A DNA stretch of 64,000 bases from Pigmentiphaga sp. NML030171 (lineage in GTDB: Bacteria > Pseudomonadota > Gammaproteobacteria > Burkholderiales > Burkholderiaceae_B). Below, piece after piece: positions 16,668 to 24,635 of this stretch. Location: assembly GCF_002188635.1 (NCBI RefSeq), contig NZ_NINX01000025.1, positions 62,001 through 126,000 on the forward strand, written 5' to 3'. How positions within the stretch are numbered: position 1 is the stretch's first letter; every line of letters begins with the position of its first letter. Both the position numbers and the translations under genes were made by a program. The notes under the pieces are model-generated. The model did no database searches. It was not told the origin of the DNA and was given only the letters and a program-made list of their open reading frames with translations.

Positions 16668-17335
16668 GCCAGGTGCTCGCCAAGGAAGTCCAGCGTACGC
16701 TGCTGTGCCAGGGCCGCCGATTCCGCGTGGTAGAGGTCGCGCTGATCGCAGTTGAAGCCATGCCCCGTGGCATAGAAATGCACGGCCACCTCGGGCGCGG
16801 CCCGGCCCGGCTCCATCATTTTTTCCTTGGACACCAGGTGATCGCGCTCGCCCCAATGCAGCATCATGGGGATGCGCGGCGTCGGCTCGATCACCGTTGG
16901 AATGGCGTTGCCGTAGTACGAGACCGCGCACGCGAATCCCGTGCCGCGCCCCGCCGTCACCCATGCCGCGGTGCCGCCCCAGCAGAAGCCGACGATGCCC
17001 ACCTTGCCCGCCTGGGCCGCGAACGCGCCGGCGGCCTCGATGTCCTTGACCGCATCGTTCCAGTCGATCAGCTTCATCAGGGCCTGCCCCTTGCGGACGT
17101 CGTCGTCGCCGTAGCCCAGGTCCAGCCCGGGCTCCACCCGGTCGAAGACACTGGGCGCGATCGCGAGATAACCCCATCCGGCATAGCGGTCGGCCACGCT
17201 GCGTATGTGGCTGTTCACGCCGAAGATCTCGGGCAGGATGACGACGCCGGCGCGGGGCGTGCCCGCCGGCCGGGCCACGTAGCCGTCGAATTCGAAACCG
17301 TCCGCCGCGGTCAGGCGCATCCGTTCACCACTCAT
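16664..17335 (-). CDS. Dienelactone hydrolase family protein
   Basis: A 223-residue alpha/beta hydrolase of the DLH family. The triad is complete: Cys118 in GFCWGG, Asp165 in GERDHL and His192 in ATGHGF. Glu36 in PEIFG is the residue that activates the cysteine in dienelactone hydrolase. True dienelactone hydrolases open muconate-type lactones in chlorocatechol pathways; no such genes are here, so a different lactone or ester substrate is likely. It overlaps the M28 gene by 4 bp and follows the bug gene after 44 bp. Confidence 0.88.
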   Translation of the reverse strand: MSGERMRLTAADGFEFDGYVARPAGTPRAGVVILPEIFGVNSHIRSVADRYAGWGYLAIAPSVFDRVEPGLDLGYGDDDVRKGQALMKLIDWNDAVKDIEAAGAFAAQAGKVGIVGFCWGGTAAWVTAGRGTGFACAVSYYGNAIPTVIEPTPRIPMMLHWGERDHLVSKEKMMEPGRAAPEVAVHFYATGHGFNCDQRDLYHAESAALAQQRTLDFLGEHLA

Positions 17336-17379
17336 CTTGTATCCTCCTTGTTCTCACGAACACCTGTTGGTGCCGTCCA

Positions 17380-18348
17380 TCAATCCACTTTGATACCGGC
17401 CCGCGTGGCCACGTCGCGCCAAGCGGCGAATTCCTTGCTCATCAGGCCGGCGAAGGCCGCCGCGTCGCGCGTCGACGGCGAGATGCCCAGCGCCGCGAAG
17501 CGTTCCACGATGGCGGGATCGCGCATGGCCGCCGTCACCGCCTTCGCGATGCGGGCCGAGATGTCGGCGGGCAGCCCCGCCGGCGCGATCAGGCCCCACC
17601 AGTTCAGGACGTGCACGCCCTGCACCCCGAGGCGGTCGAAGGTGGGAATCTCGGGAAAATCCTTCAACGGCTCGGGCGAGGCGACGGCCAGCGGCCGCAG
17701 GCGGCCGCTCTTGACCAGCGGCATGCCGGAAGCGGTGCTGGTGAAGATGGCATCGACCTGCCCGGCGATCGTCTCGTTCATGGCGGGTCCCGATCCACGA
17801 TACGGCACGCTCACCAGCGTGGTCTTGGTGCGCAGCTGCAGCAGTTCGGCCGCCAGGTGGCCCAGCGAGCCGGGGCCGGCATTGGCGATGTTCACGGGGC
17901 GATCGTGCGCCTGCTTGAGGAACGACGGCAGGTCGGCCGCGCCCGAGGCCGGCACGAACAGCACCAGCGGCGCGGAGCCCACCTGGGCGATGGTGGAGAA
18001 ATCCTTGGCCACGTCGTAGCCGGGCGACGTCTGGCGCACCGCGGCGTTGAGCACCAGCGCCACGTCGGCCAGCATGATCGTGTAGCCGTCCGGGGCGGAT
18101 CGCGCCAGCTGCGTGGCGGCGATTGCCGTGTTGGCGCCGGCGCGGTTGATGACGACGACCGATACGCCCAGCTGCTTCTGGAGTTGCGGGGCCAGCGCCC
18201 GGACGACGATGTCCGAGGCGCCGCCGGGCGCGTAGGGCACGACGAACTCGATGGGCCTGGAGGGATAGGAATCGGCCAGGGCGGGGGCGGCAGCCACGGC
18301 GCCAGCCGCGCCCGCGGTGCAAAGACGGAGAATGGAAAGGACGCGCAT
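17380..18348 (-). CDS. Bug/TctC periplasmic solute-binding protein 2
   Basis: A 322-residue exported protein with a signal peptide ending about residue 25 (APALADSYP). It shows IEFVVPYAPGGASD, VVINRAGANT, GYTIMLAD, VPYRGSGPAM and IAPAGLPADI. ATG 18348 is chosen because it begins the signal peptide; an upstream in-frame ATG would add 20 hydrophilic residues. It is the first gene of the operon with DLH hydrolase, M28 peptidase, D-amino-acid-dehydrogenase-like protein and TSUP permease, and follows a LysR gene by 78 bp in the same direction. Its ligand is probably the operon substrate. Confidence 0.88.
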   Translation of the reverse strand: MRVLSILRLCTAGAAGAVAAAPALADSYPSRPIEFVVPYAPGGASDIVVRALAPQLQKQLGVSVVVINRAGANTAIAATQLARSAPDGYTIMLADVALVLNAAVRQTSPGYDVAKDFSTIAQVGSAPLVLFVPASGAADLPSFLKQAHDRPVNIANAGPGSLGHLAAELLQLRTKTTLVSVPYRGSGPAMNETIAGQVDAIFTSTASGMPLVKSGRLRPLAVASPEPLKDFPEIPTFDRLGVQGVHVLNWWGLIAPAGLPADISARIAKAVTAAMRDPAIVERFAALGISPSTRDAAAFAGLMSKEFAAWRDVATRAGIKVD

Positions 18349-18426
18349 GTCACGGACGCCTGGAAGAATGAGAGGCGCCACATTAAGTTCCGCTCCAGGG
18401 AGGGTCAAACGAAAACTTCGGGACCC

Positions 18427-19368
18427 TCATTCCGCCATGGAATACCCCAAATCCAGATGCTTCTGTATGCGCATCTGCGTCGCTTCGGCTTCGGGCAGCA
18501 TCCAGTCCAGGAACCGGTCCCGGGCGGCGCCATGCCCGGCGCCGGTGGGCAGCACGGCGTGATAGGCGTATCGCGTCCGCACGCATTCGCCCAGGGGCCG
18601 CACCAGGCGGCCGCTTTCGAGCTGGTCCAGTACCAGGAACAGCGGGCATATCGCCACGCCCAGCCCGGCCACCACCGCCGGGATCAGCACCGAGAACCCT
18701 TCGAACAGCAGGCCGGTGCCGGCGCGAGGCGTCCAGGCGGGCGCCGCCGCCGCGCTCCATTCCCTCCAGTCATAGCCCCGCTGCGCGCGGTGCAGCGCGG
18801 GCAGTGCCTGGACCTGCCGCAGCGTGGCGCGCGTGTCCCCCAGCAGATCGGGGCTGGCCACCAGCGCCATTTCGCGCCCCAGCAGGCGGATCGCCCGGGC
18901 ATCGGGCCATCGTCCGGCGCCGACCCGGACCTCGACGTCGAAGCGCTCGGTCACCGGCGAGAAATCCGGCAGGCGCGGGCGGACCGCCAGGCGCGTGCCG
19001 GGCGCACGCTCGCGGAATCCCGGCAGGCGGGGAATGAGCCAGTACGACGCGAAGGCCGGGGACGCGGATATCTCCACCGCGGTGGCGGGCGCCTTTTCCC
19101 CGGCTACCTCCTGCGCGATCGCCCTGCCCTCCTGCAGCATGGCCAGCGCATCGCCGGCGTGCGCAAGATAGGCGTGGCCGGCGGGCGTCAGCGCCAGCAG
19201 CTTTCCCGAACGCACGAACAGCCGGCAGCCCAGTTGCTCTTCCAGCGCCTGAACCTGCTTGCTGACGGCGCTCTGGGTCAGGCACAGCGTATCGGCCGCG
19301 CGGGTGAAGCTGTTGCAGCGGGCGACTTCGATGAACGCGCGCAGGACCGGTATGGAAGGAATGTTCAT
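18427..19368 (-). CDS. LysR-family regulator 1
   Basis: A 313-residue LTTR. The winged helix-turn-helix is at about 5-63 (FIEVARCNSFTRAADTLCLTQSAVSKQVQALEE region), with wording close to GcvA-type regulators. The effector domain follows. It faces the DUF4392 gene across 162 bp and lies just upstream of the bug gene at 18348 in the same direction, so it could control both operons. The promoter region contains several inverted repeats with ATCGA/TCGAT and GCATAA/TTATGC halves. Confidence 0.88.
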   Translation of the reverse strand: MNIPSIPVLRAFIEVARCNSFTRAADTLCLTQSAVSKQVQALEEQLGCRLFVRSGKLLALTPAGHAYLAHAGDALAMLQEGRAIAQEVAGEKAPATAVEISASPAFASYWLIPRLPGFRERAPGTRLAVRPRLPDFSPVTERFDVEVRVGAGRWPDARAIRLLGREMALVASPDLLGDTRATLRQVQALPALHRAQRGYDWREWSAAAAPAWTPRAGTGLLFEGFSVLIPAVVAGLGVAICPLFLVLDQLESGRLVRPLGECVRTRYAYHAVLPTGAGHGAARDRFLDWMLPEAEATQMRIQKHLDLGYSMAE

Positions 19369-19425
19369 GGTGTAGGACGCGAGCCGGAAAGCCGCCCCGG
19401 GGCCGTCGAACGCAGCCGCGGCGCC

Positions 19426-19468
19426 GCATAACATTTGCTTATCGATCGCGCCGAGAATTCGATTATGC
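19426..19468. promoter_or_regulatory. Nested inverted repeats between LysR 1 and DUF4392 gene
   Basis: GCATAA (19426-19431) pairs with TTATGC (19463-19468). Inside, ATCGA (19441-19445) pairs with TCGAT (19459-19463). This is AT-richer than its surroundings and lies where a LysR operator and promoter would be expected. Binding is inferred. Confidence 0.35.
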
Positions 19469-19491
19469 CCCCGGACGCGAGACGACTCAGA

Positions 19492-19517
19492 ATGGCTCCA
19501 GTCTAATCCAGAGCCAT
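19492..19517. repeat. Inverted repeat ATGGCTC-N12-GAGCCAT
   Basis: A perfect 7-bp inverted repeat (19492-19498 and 19511-19517) ending 13 bp before the DUF4392 ATG. It could be an operator or fold in the mRNA leader near the GGGAG ribosome-binding site. Confidence 0.35.
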
Positions 19518-19530
19518 CCGGGAGCCTCCG

Positions 19531-20568
19531 ATGCCCGACATCATCGGCGAGTACGTCGACCGCCTCGTCACGGTCGAGATGCGCAACCGCGCAATGAACC
19601 ACAACATCATCGGCCCGATCTACGACCGGGCGCGCGCCGAAGGCGGCGGACGGCCGATCAGCGCGCGCGCCGCGCAGGCGCTGTTCGACCGCGTGCGGCC
19701 CGGCGACCGCGTCCTGATCGTGACCGGCGCCGGCTACGCGCCCGAGGCGCCCAACGGCGAAAGCGACGGCCCGCCCGGCGCGGCGGCCCTCGCCCATGCA
19801 CTGTTCTGGGGCTTGCAGGCGGTGCCGGTGTTCGTGACCGAACCCTGCCACGCCCCCCCGGTCGTGGCCAGCAGCCAGGCCGCGGGCATCATGGTGCGCG
19901 ACTACGCGCTGTGCCGCGACCGCAGGATGGGCGCGGCGCTGTCCACCTCGCCCGAGCGGCAGGACGAAGTACCGGGCTGGGCCGCGGCGCTGCTGGACGA
20001 CTGCCAGCCCCGGGCCATCGTGTCGATCGAACGCCTGGGGCCCAACGAGCACGGGCTGATCCACTATTCCACGGGCGTGCGGCCGCAGGAGTGCGTCGAC
20101 CTCTCGCCGCTCTTCACGCAGGCCGCGCGGCGCGGGATCCTGTCCATCGGCATCGGCGACAACGGCAACGAGATCGGCTTTGGCCGGATCTTCGACTTCA
20201 TGAAGTCCTTCCACCCCTACGGCCGGCGTTGCCAGTACGAAGGGGGGGTGGGCGTGCCCACCACCGTCGCCACCGACATCTTCCTGCCGGCCTCGATCTC
20301 CAACTGGGGCGCCTACGGCCTCTGCGCCATGCTGGCCTTCCTGTGCCGCCGGCTCGACGTCCTGCATACGCCGGCCATCGAACGCGACGTCCTGCGCGCC
20401 TGCCTGGACGCGGGTGGCTGGGAGATGCGCTATTGCACCTCGCGCTTCATCGTCGACGGCACCGAGGGCGAGAGCTCGATGGCGATCATCCAGCTTCTGC
20501 GCGACATGGTGCGCGTCAACATCGCGCCGCCCGACCGCGGGCTGTCCCACGGCACGCTCGACCGCTAG
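19531..20568 (+). CDS. DUF4392 / D-glutamate cyclase-like protein
   Basis: A 345-residue soluble protein matching the glutamate cyclase-like (DUF4392) family. Recognisable pieces are VLIVTGAGYAP, PNGESDGPPGAAALA, SIERLGPNEHGLIHYSTG and the strongly conserved IGDNGNEIGFGRI. In mammals the homologous domain converts D-glutamate to 5-oxo-D-proline. A GGGAG site precedes ATG 19531. It begins a three-gene operon with a Bug protein and a maleate isomerase-like enzyme. Cyclase activity is inferred from family; the bacterial members are little studied. Confidence 0.82.
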   Translation: MPDIIGEYVDRLVTVEMRNRAMNHNIIGPIYDRARAEGGGRPISARAAQALFDRVRPGDRVLIVTGAGYAPEAPNGESDGPPGAAALAHALFWGLQAVPVFVTEPCHAPPVVASSQAAGIMVRDYALCRDRRMGAALSTSPERQDEVPGWAAALLDDCQPRAIVSIERLGPNEHGLIHYSTGVRPQECVDLSPLFTQAARRGILSIGIGDNGNEIGFGRIFDFMKSFHPYGRRCQYEGGVGVPTTVATDIFLPASISNWGAYGLCAMLAFLCRRLDVLHTPAIERDVLRACLDAGGWEMRYCTSRFIVDGTEGESSMAIIQLLRDMVRVNIAPPDRGLSHGTLDR

Positions 20569-20592
20569 ATTTCCCTACTTCGGAGAACCGAC

Positions 20593-21570
20593 ATGTCCGC
20601 TTCGTTCAGGCGCATCGCCGCCTGCCTTTCCCTCGCGCTGGGCGCGCTCGGCCCCGCCCACGCCCAGTCGCCCGCGGCCTCCTCCGGCCGGCCGCTGCGC
20701 ATCGTCGTTCCCTACGCCTCGGGCGGCCTGGCCGACATCACGGCGCGGCTGTTGTCCGAGCACCTGGCCGCGCGGCTGCACCAGCCCGTGGTGGTGGAAA
20801 ACAAGCCGGGCGCCAACGGCGCCATCGGCACCGCCCAGGTCGCCAAGGCCGCGCCCGACGGCAACACGCTGGTGTACGTCGTCAGCTCGCACGTCTTCGG
20901 CCGCGCCCTCATCCCCGACCTGCCGTTCGATCCCATCAAGGATTTCGCGCCCGTCACGCTGGCGACGCGCACCGCGATGGTGCTGGTGGCCTCGCCCTCG
21001 CTGCCGGTGAACAACGTGCCGGAACTGGTGGCCTACGTGCGCGCCCGGCCGAACCAGCTCGCCTTCGCCTCGGCCGGCAACGGCAGCAACGTCCACGTCT
21101 TCGGCCAGTGGTTCGCCGACCTGGCCGGGCTCAAGATGACCCACGTTCCCTACAAGGGCAGCGCGGCGGCGCACATGGACCTCATCGCGGGCCGCACGCA
21201 GATCGTGTTCGATACGCTGGGCGCGGTGCAGCCGCACGTGGCCGCGGGCAACCTCAAGATCCTGGCCGCCGGCGCCGAACGGCTCCCGAAGTATCCGGAC
21301 ATCCCCACGGTGGCCGAGGCCGGCTATCCCGGATTCCGCGCGGAGTCCTGGGGCGCCGTGCTGGCGCCCGCCGGCACCCCTGCCGCCCGCATCGACCAGC
21401 TCAATCGCGAGATCGTCGCGGCACTGAACCTGCCGGAGGTCCGCAAGCGCCTCGAGGACGCCGGCGCGCAGGTGGTCGGCAGCACGCCCGCCGAACTGGG
21501 CCAGACCCTGGTGGCCGAGGAGAAGAAATACGGAGATCTGATCCGCCGCATGGGGATACGGCTCGAATGA
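20593..21570 (+). CDS. Bug/TctC periplasmic solute-binding protein 3
   Basis: A 325-residue exported protein. The signal peptide ends near residue 24 (GPAHAQS). Markers are LRIVVPYASGGLADITAR, VVVENKPGANGAIGT, THVPYKGSAAAHM and LAPAGTPAARIDQLN. It sits 24 bp after the DUF4392 gene and 25 bp before the isomerase-like gene. The GANGAIGT loop is typical of Bug proteins that bind the ligand carboxylate through water molecules. The operon context suggests an acidic amino acid or dicarboxylate ligand. Confidence 0.88.
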   Translation: MSASFRRIAACLSLALGALGPAHAQSPAASSGRPLRIVVPYASGGLADITARLLSEHLAARLHQPVVVENKPGANGAIGTAQVAKAAPDGNTLVYVVSSHVFGRALIPDLPFDPIKDFAPVTLATRTAMVLVASPSLPVNNVPELVAYVRARPNQLAFASAGNGSNVHVFGQWFADLAGLKMTHVPYKGSAAAHMDLIAGRTQIVFDTLGAVQPHVAAGNLKILAAGAERLPKYPDIPTVAEAGYPGFRAESWGAVLAPAGTPAARIDQLNREIVAALNLPEVRKRLEDAGAQVVGSTPAELGQTLVAEEKKYGDLIRRMGIRLE

Positions 21571-21595
21571 CCCGGAAACCAGAAGGAGCATGTCC

Positions 21596-22372
21596 ATGAA
21601 GGCCGTTTCCCTGTACGCGCCCTATGGCTGGAAGGCGAAGATCGGCCTGATCGTCCCATCCACCAACACCATCAACGAACCCGAGTTCTGGCGCATGGCG
21701 CCCGAGGGCGTGGGAGTGTTCACGGCCCGGGCCATGCTGCTGGGCAGCATGACCCAGGAATCCTACGTCGCCATGGCCGAAGCGACCCGGACGGCTGCGG
21801 ACCAGCTGGCCACGGCCGAGGTCGACATCGTCGCCTACGGCTGCACCTCCGGGTCGTTCATGTGCCCCATGTCCGAGATCGTGGCGGACATACGCCAGCG
21901 GGCAGGCGCGCCGGCGCTGGCCGCCTCGGGGGCCGTGGTCGCCGCGCTGCGGGCGCTGGGCGTGCGCAACGTGGCCGTGGCCACGCCCTACGTGGAATTC
22001 GTCAACCGGCGCGAGCGGGAATTCCTGGAGGAGTACGGCTTCCGCGTGGCCTCGCTGCACGGCCTGGAACTGGGAGAGACGCAGGAGGAACGCCGCGGCA
22101 TCGGCCGGGTCCCTCCCGAGGCCCTCTACCGGCTGGCCCGCCTGGCCGACCGCCCCGAGGCGGACGCCGTGTTCATTTCCTGCACCAACCTGGCTTCGCT
22201 GGGCGTGGTGGCGGCCCTGGAACGCGACCTGGGCAAGCCCGTCATCACCAGCAACCAGGCCTGCTTCTGGGCATGCCTGCGGCGCCTGGGGCTGAACGAT
22301 GCGATCGGGGGCCATGGAAGGCTGCTCGAATCGTGCCTCGCGCCTATCGACGATTCGGCCTTCGAAGTATGA
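21596..22372 (+). CDS. Maleate isomerase/Asp-Glu racemase superfamily enzyme
   Basis: A 258-residue protein of the superfamily that includes maleate cis-trans isomerase, arylmalonate decarboxylase and Asp/Glu racemases. Both catalytic cysteines are present: Cys83 in YGCTSGSF and Cys196 in SCTNLA. Asn24 lies in PSTNTINEPEF. Two cysteines fit isomerase or racemase chemistry and argue against arylmalonate decarboxylase, which keeps only the second. ATG 21596 has GGAG 8 bp upstream; ATG 21590 is too close to it. Substrate could be maleate or a D/L acidic compound. Confidence 0.85.
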   Translation: MKAVSLYAPYGWKAKIGLIVPSTNTINEPEFWRMAPEGVGVFTARAMLLGSMTQESYVAMAEATRTAADQLATAEVDIVAYGCTSGSFMCPMSEIVADIRQRAGAPALAASGAVVAALRALGVRNVAVATPYVEFVNRREREFLEEYGFRVASLHGLELGETQEERRGIGRVPPEALYRLARLADRPEADAVFISCTNLASLGVVAALERDLGKPVITSNQACFWACLRRLGLNDAIGGHGRLLESCLAPIDDSAFEV

Positions 22373-22408
22373 TCGGCGCGTCCGAGCATCGATAACCGCA
22401 TCGCCACC

Positions 22409-23368
22409 TTGGCACGCCCGCTGAACTTCCGCCAGCTCGAAGCATTCCGCGCCGTCATTCTGACCGGCAGCATGACGGCCGCCGGCCACGCGATGTCCAT
22501 TTCGCAGCCCGCGGTCTCGCGGCTGATCCACGATCTCGAGCACGAGCTCAGGCTGGTGCTGTTCCAGCGCCAGGGCATACAGATCATTGCGACCGAAGCG
22601 GCGGTCCGGCTGTACAGCGAGGTGGAACGGCACTTCTCGGGCGCCGACCGGATCCGCGAGGCCGCGCGCGCGATCCGGCTGTCGACGGCCGGCTATCTGC
22701 ACGTGGGGACGATGCCGAACCTCGCCTCGCATTGCCTGCCCGAGGCCATCGGCCTGCTGCTGCGGCACCACCCCGACGTCGTCGTTTCCGTCCATCCCGA
22801 CAGCTCGATCAACCTCGTTTCCATGCTGCTCCACGCGCAGCTGGACATCGTGTTCGGCACGCTGCCGCCCGATCCGAGCGGACTGGAACACGACCCCTTT
22901 CCCTCGACCCAGGCGGTCTGCGTCATGCCTGCCGCCCATCCTCTCGCGCGCAAGAAACGGGTCACGGTCAACGATCTCGACGGCCAGGACTTCGTCGCGC
23001 TGGGCCAGGCGAGCCGCCAGCGCATCCAGCTCAACAATGCGATGCTGGCGGCCGGGGTACGGCCCAACATCCGCGTCGAGACCATGCACTCGTCCTCGGT
23101 GATCGGCTATGTGAGCCGCGGGATAGGGATCGCGGTCATCGATCCCATCGCCGTCATCGGCCACCACACGCCCAAGGTCGCCATCCGCCCCTTCACCCCT
23201 ACGATATCGCTGGACTTCTCGGCCGTTTACCGCCGCAACGTGCCCCGGCCGGATGCCGCCGCCGCGCTTACCCGGGCGCTCGGGCAGGTGGTGCAGGAGA
23301 AGCTGGGGCAACTGGGCGCCGGGATCCCTGCGCGCCGCCCGCCGCGTGACGGGCAAGGATTAAAATGA
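22409..23368 (+). CDS. LysR-family regulator 2
   Basis: A 319-residue LTTR with the DNA-binding domain at about 5-64 (LNFRQLEAFRAVILTGSMTAAGHAMSISQPAVSRLI region) and the effector domain from about 90. No ATG fits: the frame is closed by the isomerase stop at 22370-22372, so the start is TTG 22409. It is 36 bp downstream of the isomerase-like gene in the same direction, so it may be the fourth gene of that operon and its local regulator. Confidence 0.85.
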   Translation: MARPLNFRQLEAFRAVILTGSMTAAGHAMSISQPAVSRLIHDLEHELRLVLFQRQGIQIIATEAAVRLYSEVERHFSGADRIREAARAIRLSTAGYLHVGTMPNLASHCLPEAIGLLLRHHPDVVVSVHPDSSINLVSMLLHAQLDIVFGTLPPDPSGLEHDPFPSTQAVCVMPAAHPLARKKRVTVNDLDGQDFVALGQASRQRIQLNNAMLAAGVRPNIRVETMHSSSVIGYVSRGIGIAVIDPIAVIGHHTPKVAIRPFTPTISLDFSAVYRRNVPRPDAAAALTRALGQVVQEKLGQLGAGIPARRPPRDGQGLK

Positions 23369-23402
23369 CGGCCCCCCTCCCTAGATAGTCCCAGTCCAGA
23401 TC

Positions 23403-24635
23403 ATGTCCGAAGGCTTCACCACCCGCATCCTGCATAGCGACCGCCGCGGCTCGGTCGAGCATGGCGCCCTGCACAAACCCATGCACACCGCCTCCGCCTT
23501 CGGCTATGGCGACGCGCAAACCCTGGTCGACGTGTTCCAGGGCCGCAATCCGGGATACTCGTACGGCCGCCAGGGCAACCCCACCACCGCCGCGCTCGAG
23601 GCCAAGATCACCGAGATGGAGGACGGCATCGGCACCGTCTCCTTCTCGACCGGCATGGCCGCCATCGCCGCGGTGCTGACCACTCTGCTGCGCGAAGGCG
23701 ACCACGTGGTCTCCAGCGGCTTCCTGTTCGGCAATACCAACAGCCTGTTCGCGACGATGAAGGGGCTGGGCGTGGAAATCGACTTCGTCGATGCCACCGA
23801 CGCCGCCAACGTCGAGCGGGCGCTGCGCCCCAACACCCGCCTGGTGTTCGTCGAGACCATCGCCAATCCCCGCACGCAGGTGGCCGCGCTGGCCGAGATC
23901 GGCGTGCTGTGCAAGGCCCGCGGCGTGCTGTACGTGGTCGACAACACCATGACCTCGCCCTACCTGTTCCGTCCCAAGGCGGTCCAGGCCGACCTGAGCA
24001 TCAACTCGCTCACCAAGTACATCTGCGGCCACGGCAACGCGCTGGGCGGCGCGGTCACGGACACCGGGCTGTTCGACTGGACCGCCTATCCCAACATCAG
24101 CCCGTCGTACCGCAACACCAAGCCGGCCATGCAGGGCCTGCAGCAGATCAAGAAGAAGGGCCTGCGCGACATGGGCGCCACCCTGGGTTCGGAGGCCGCC
24201 CACCGCATCGCGGCCGGCGCCGAGACCCTCAGCCTGCGCATGGAGCGCGCCTGCTCGACCGCCGCCGCGCTGGCCGCGCAACTGGCCGCCCATCCCAAGG
24301 TCAAGCGCGTCTATCACCCCAGCCTGCCCGACCACCCGCAGCACGAGCGCGCGCGCGCCCTGTTCAAGCGCGGCGGCGCCTTGCTGGCCTTCGAGCTGCT
24401 GGACGGAATCGATCCGGTGCATTTCCAGAACCAGTTGCGCGTGGTCATCTCGGCCACCCACCTGGGCGACAACCGCACGCTGGCCATCCCGGTGGCACAG
24501 ACCATCTATTGGGAAATGGGCCCCGAGCGGCGGCGGGAGATGGACATCGCCGATTCGCTGATACGCGTTTCGGTCGGCATCGAGGATCCCGAGGACCTGC
24601 TGGGCGACTTCGCCCAGGCCTGCGACGCCGTCTAG
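23403..24635 (+). CDS. Cystathionine gamma-synthase family PLP enzyme (sulfhydrylase-like)
   Basis: A 410-residue fold-type I PLP enzyme of the Cys/Met metabolism family. PLP-binding Lys205 is in NSLTKYICGH. YSYGRQGNPT holds the tyrosine and arginine that bind the phosphate of the partner subunit, and VDNTMTSPYLF has the ring-stacking aspartate. Family members make cystathionine or homocysteine from activated homoserine, or split them. The IKKKGLRDMG insertion and the 410-residue length resemble O-succinylhomoserine sulfhydrylases. It is a single gene; its last 4 bp overlap the convergent hybrid kinase. Confidence 0.85.
   Translation: MSEGFTTRILHSDRRGSVEHGALHKPMHTASAFGYGDAQTLVDVFQGRNPGYSYGRQGNPTTAALEAKITEMEDGIGTVSFSTGMAAIAAVLTTLLREGDHVVSSGFLFGNTNSLFATMKGLGVEIDFVDATDAANVERALRPNTRLVFVETIANPRTQVAALAEIGVLCKARGVLYVVDNTMTSPYLFRPKAVQADLSINSLTKYICGHGNALGGAVTDTGLFDWTAYPNISPSYRNTKPAMQGLQQIKKKGLRDMGATLGSEAAHRIAAGAETLSLRMERACSTAAALAAQLAAHPKVKRVYHPSLPDHPQHERARALFKRGGALLAFELLDGIDPVHFQNQLRVVISATHLGDNRTLAIPVAQTIYWEMGPERRREMDIADSLIRVSVGIEDPEDLLGDFAQACDAV

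Noticed and set aside
19531-22372. Arylmalonate decarboxylase as the function of the third gene
   Set aside because: That enzyme has a single catalytic cysteine; here both superfamily cysteines are present.
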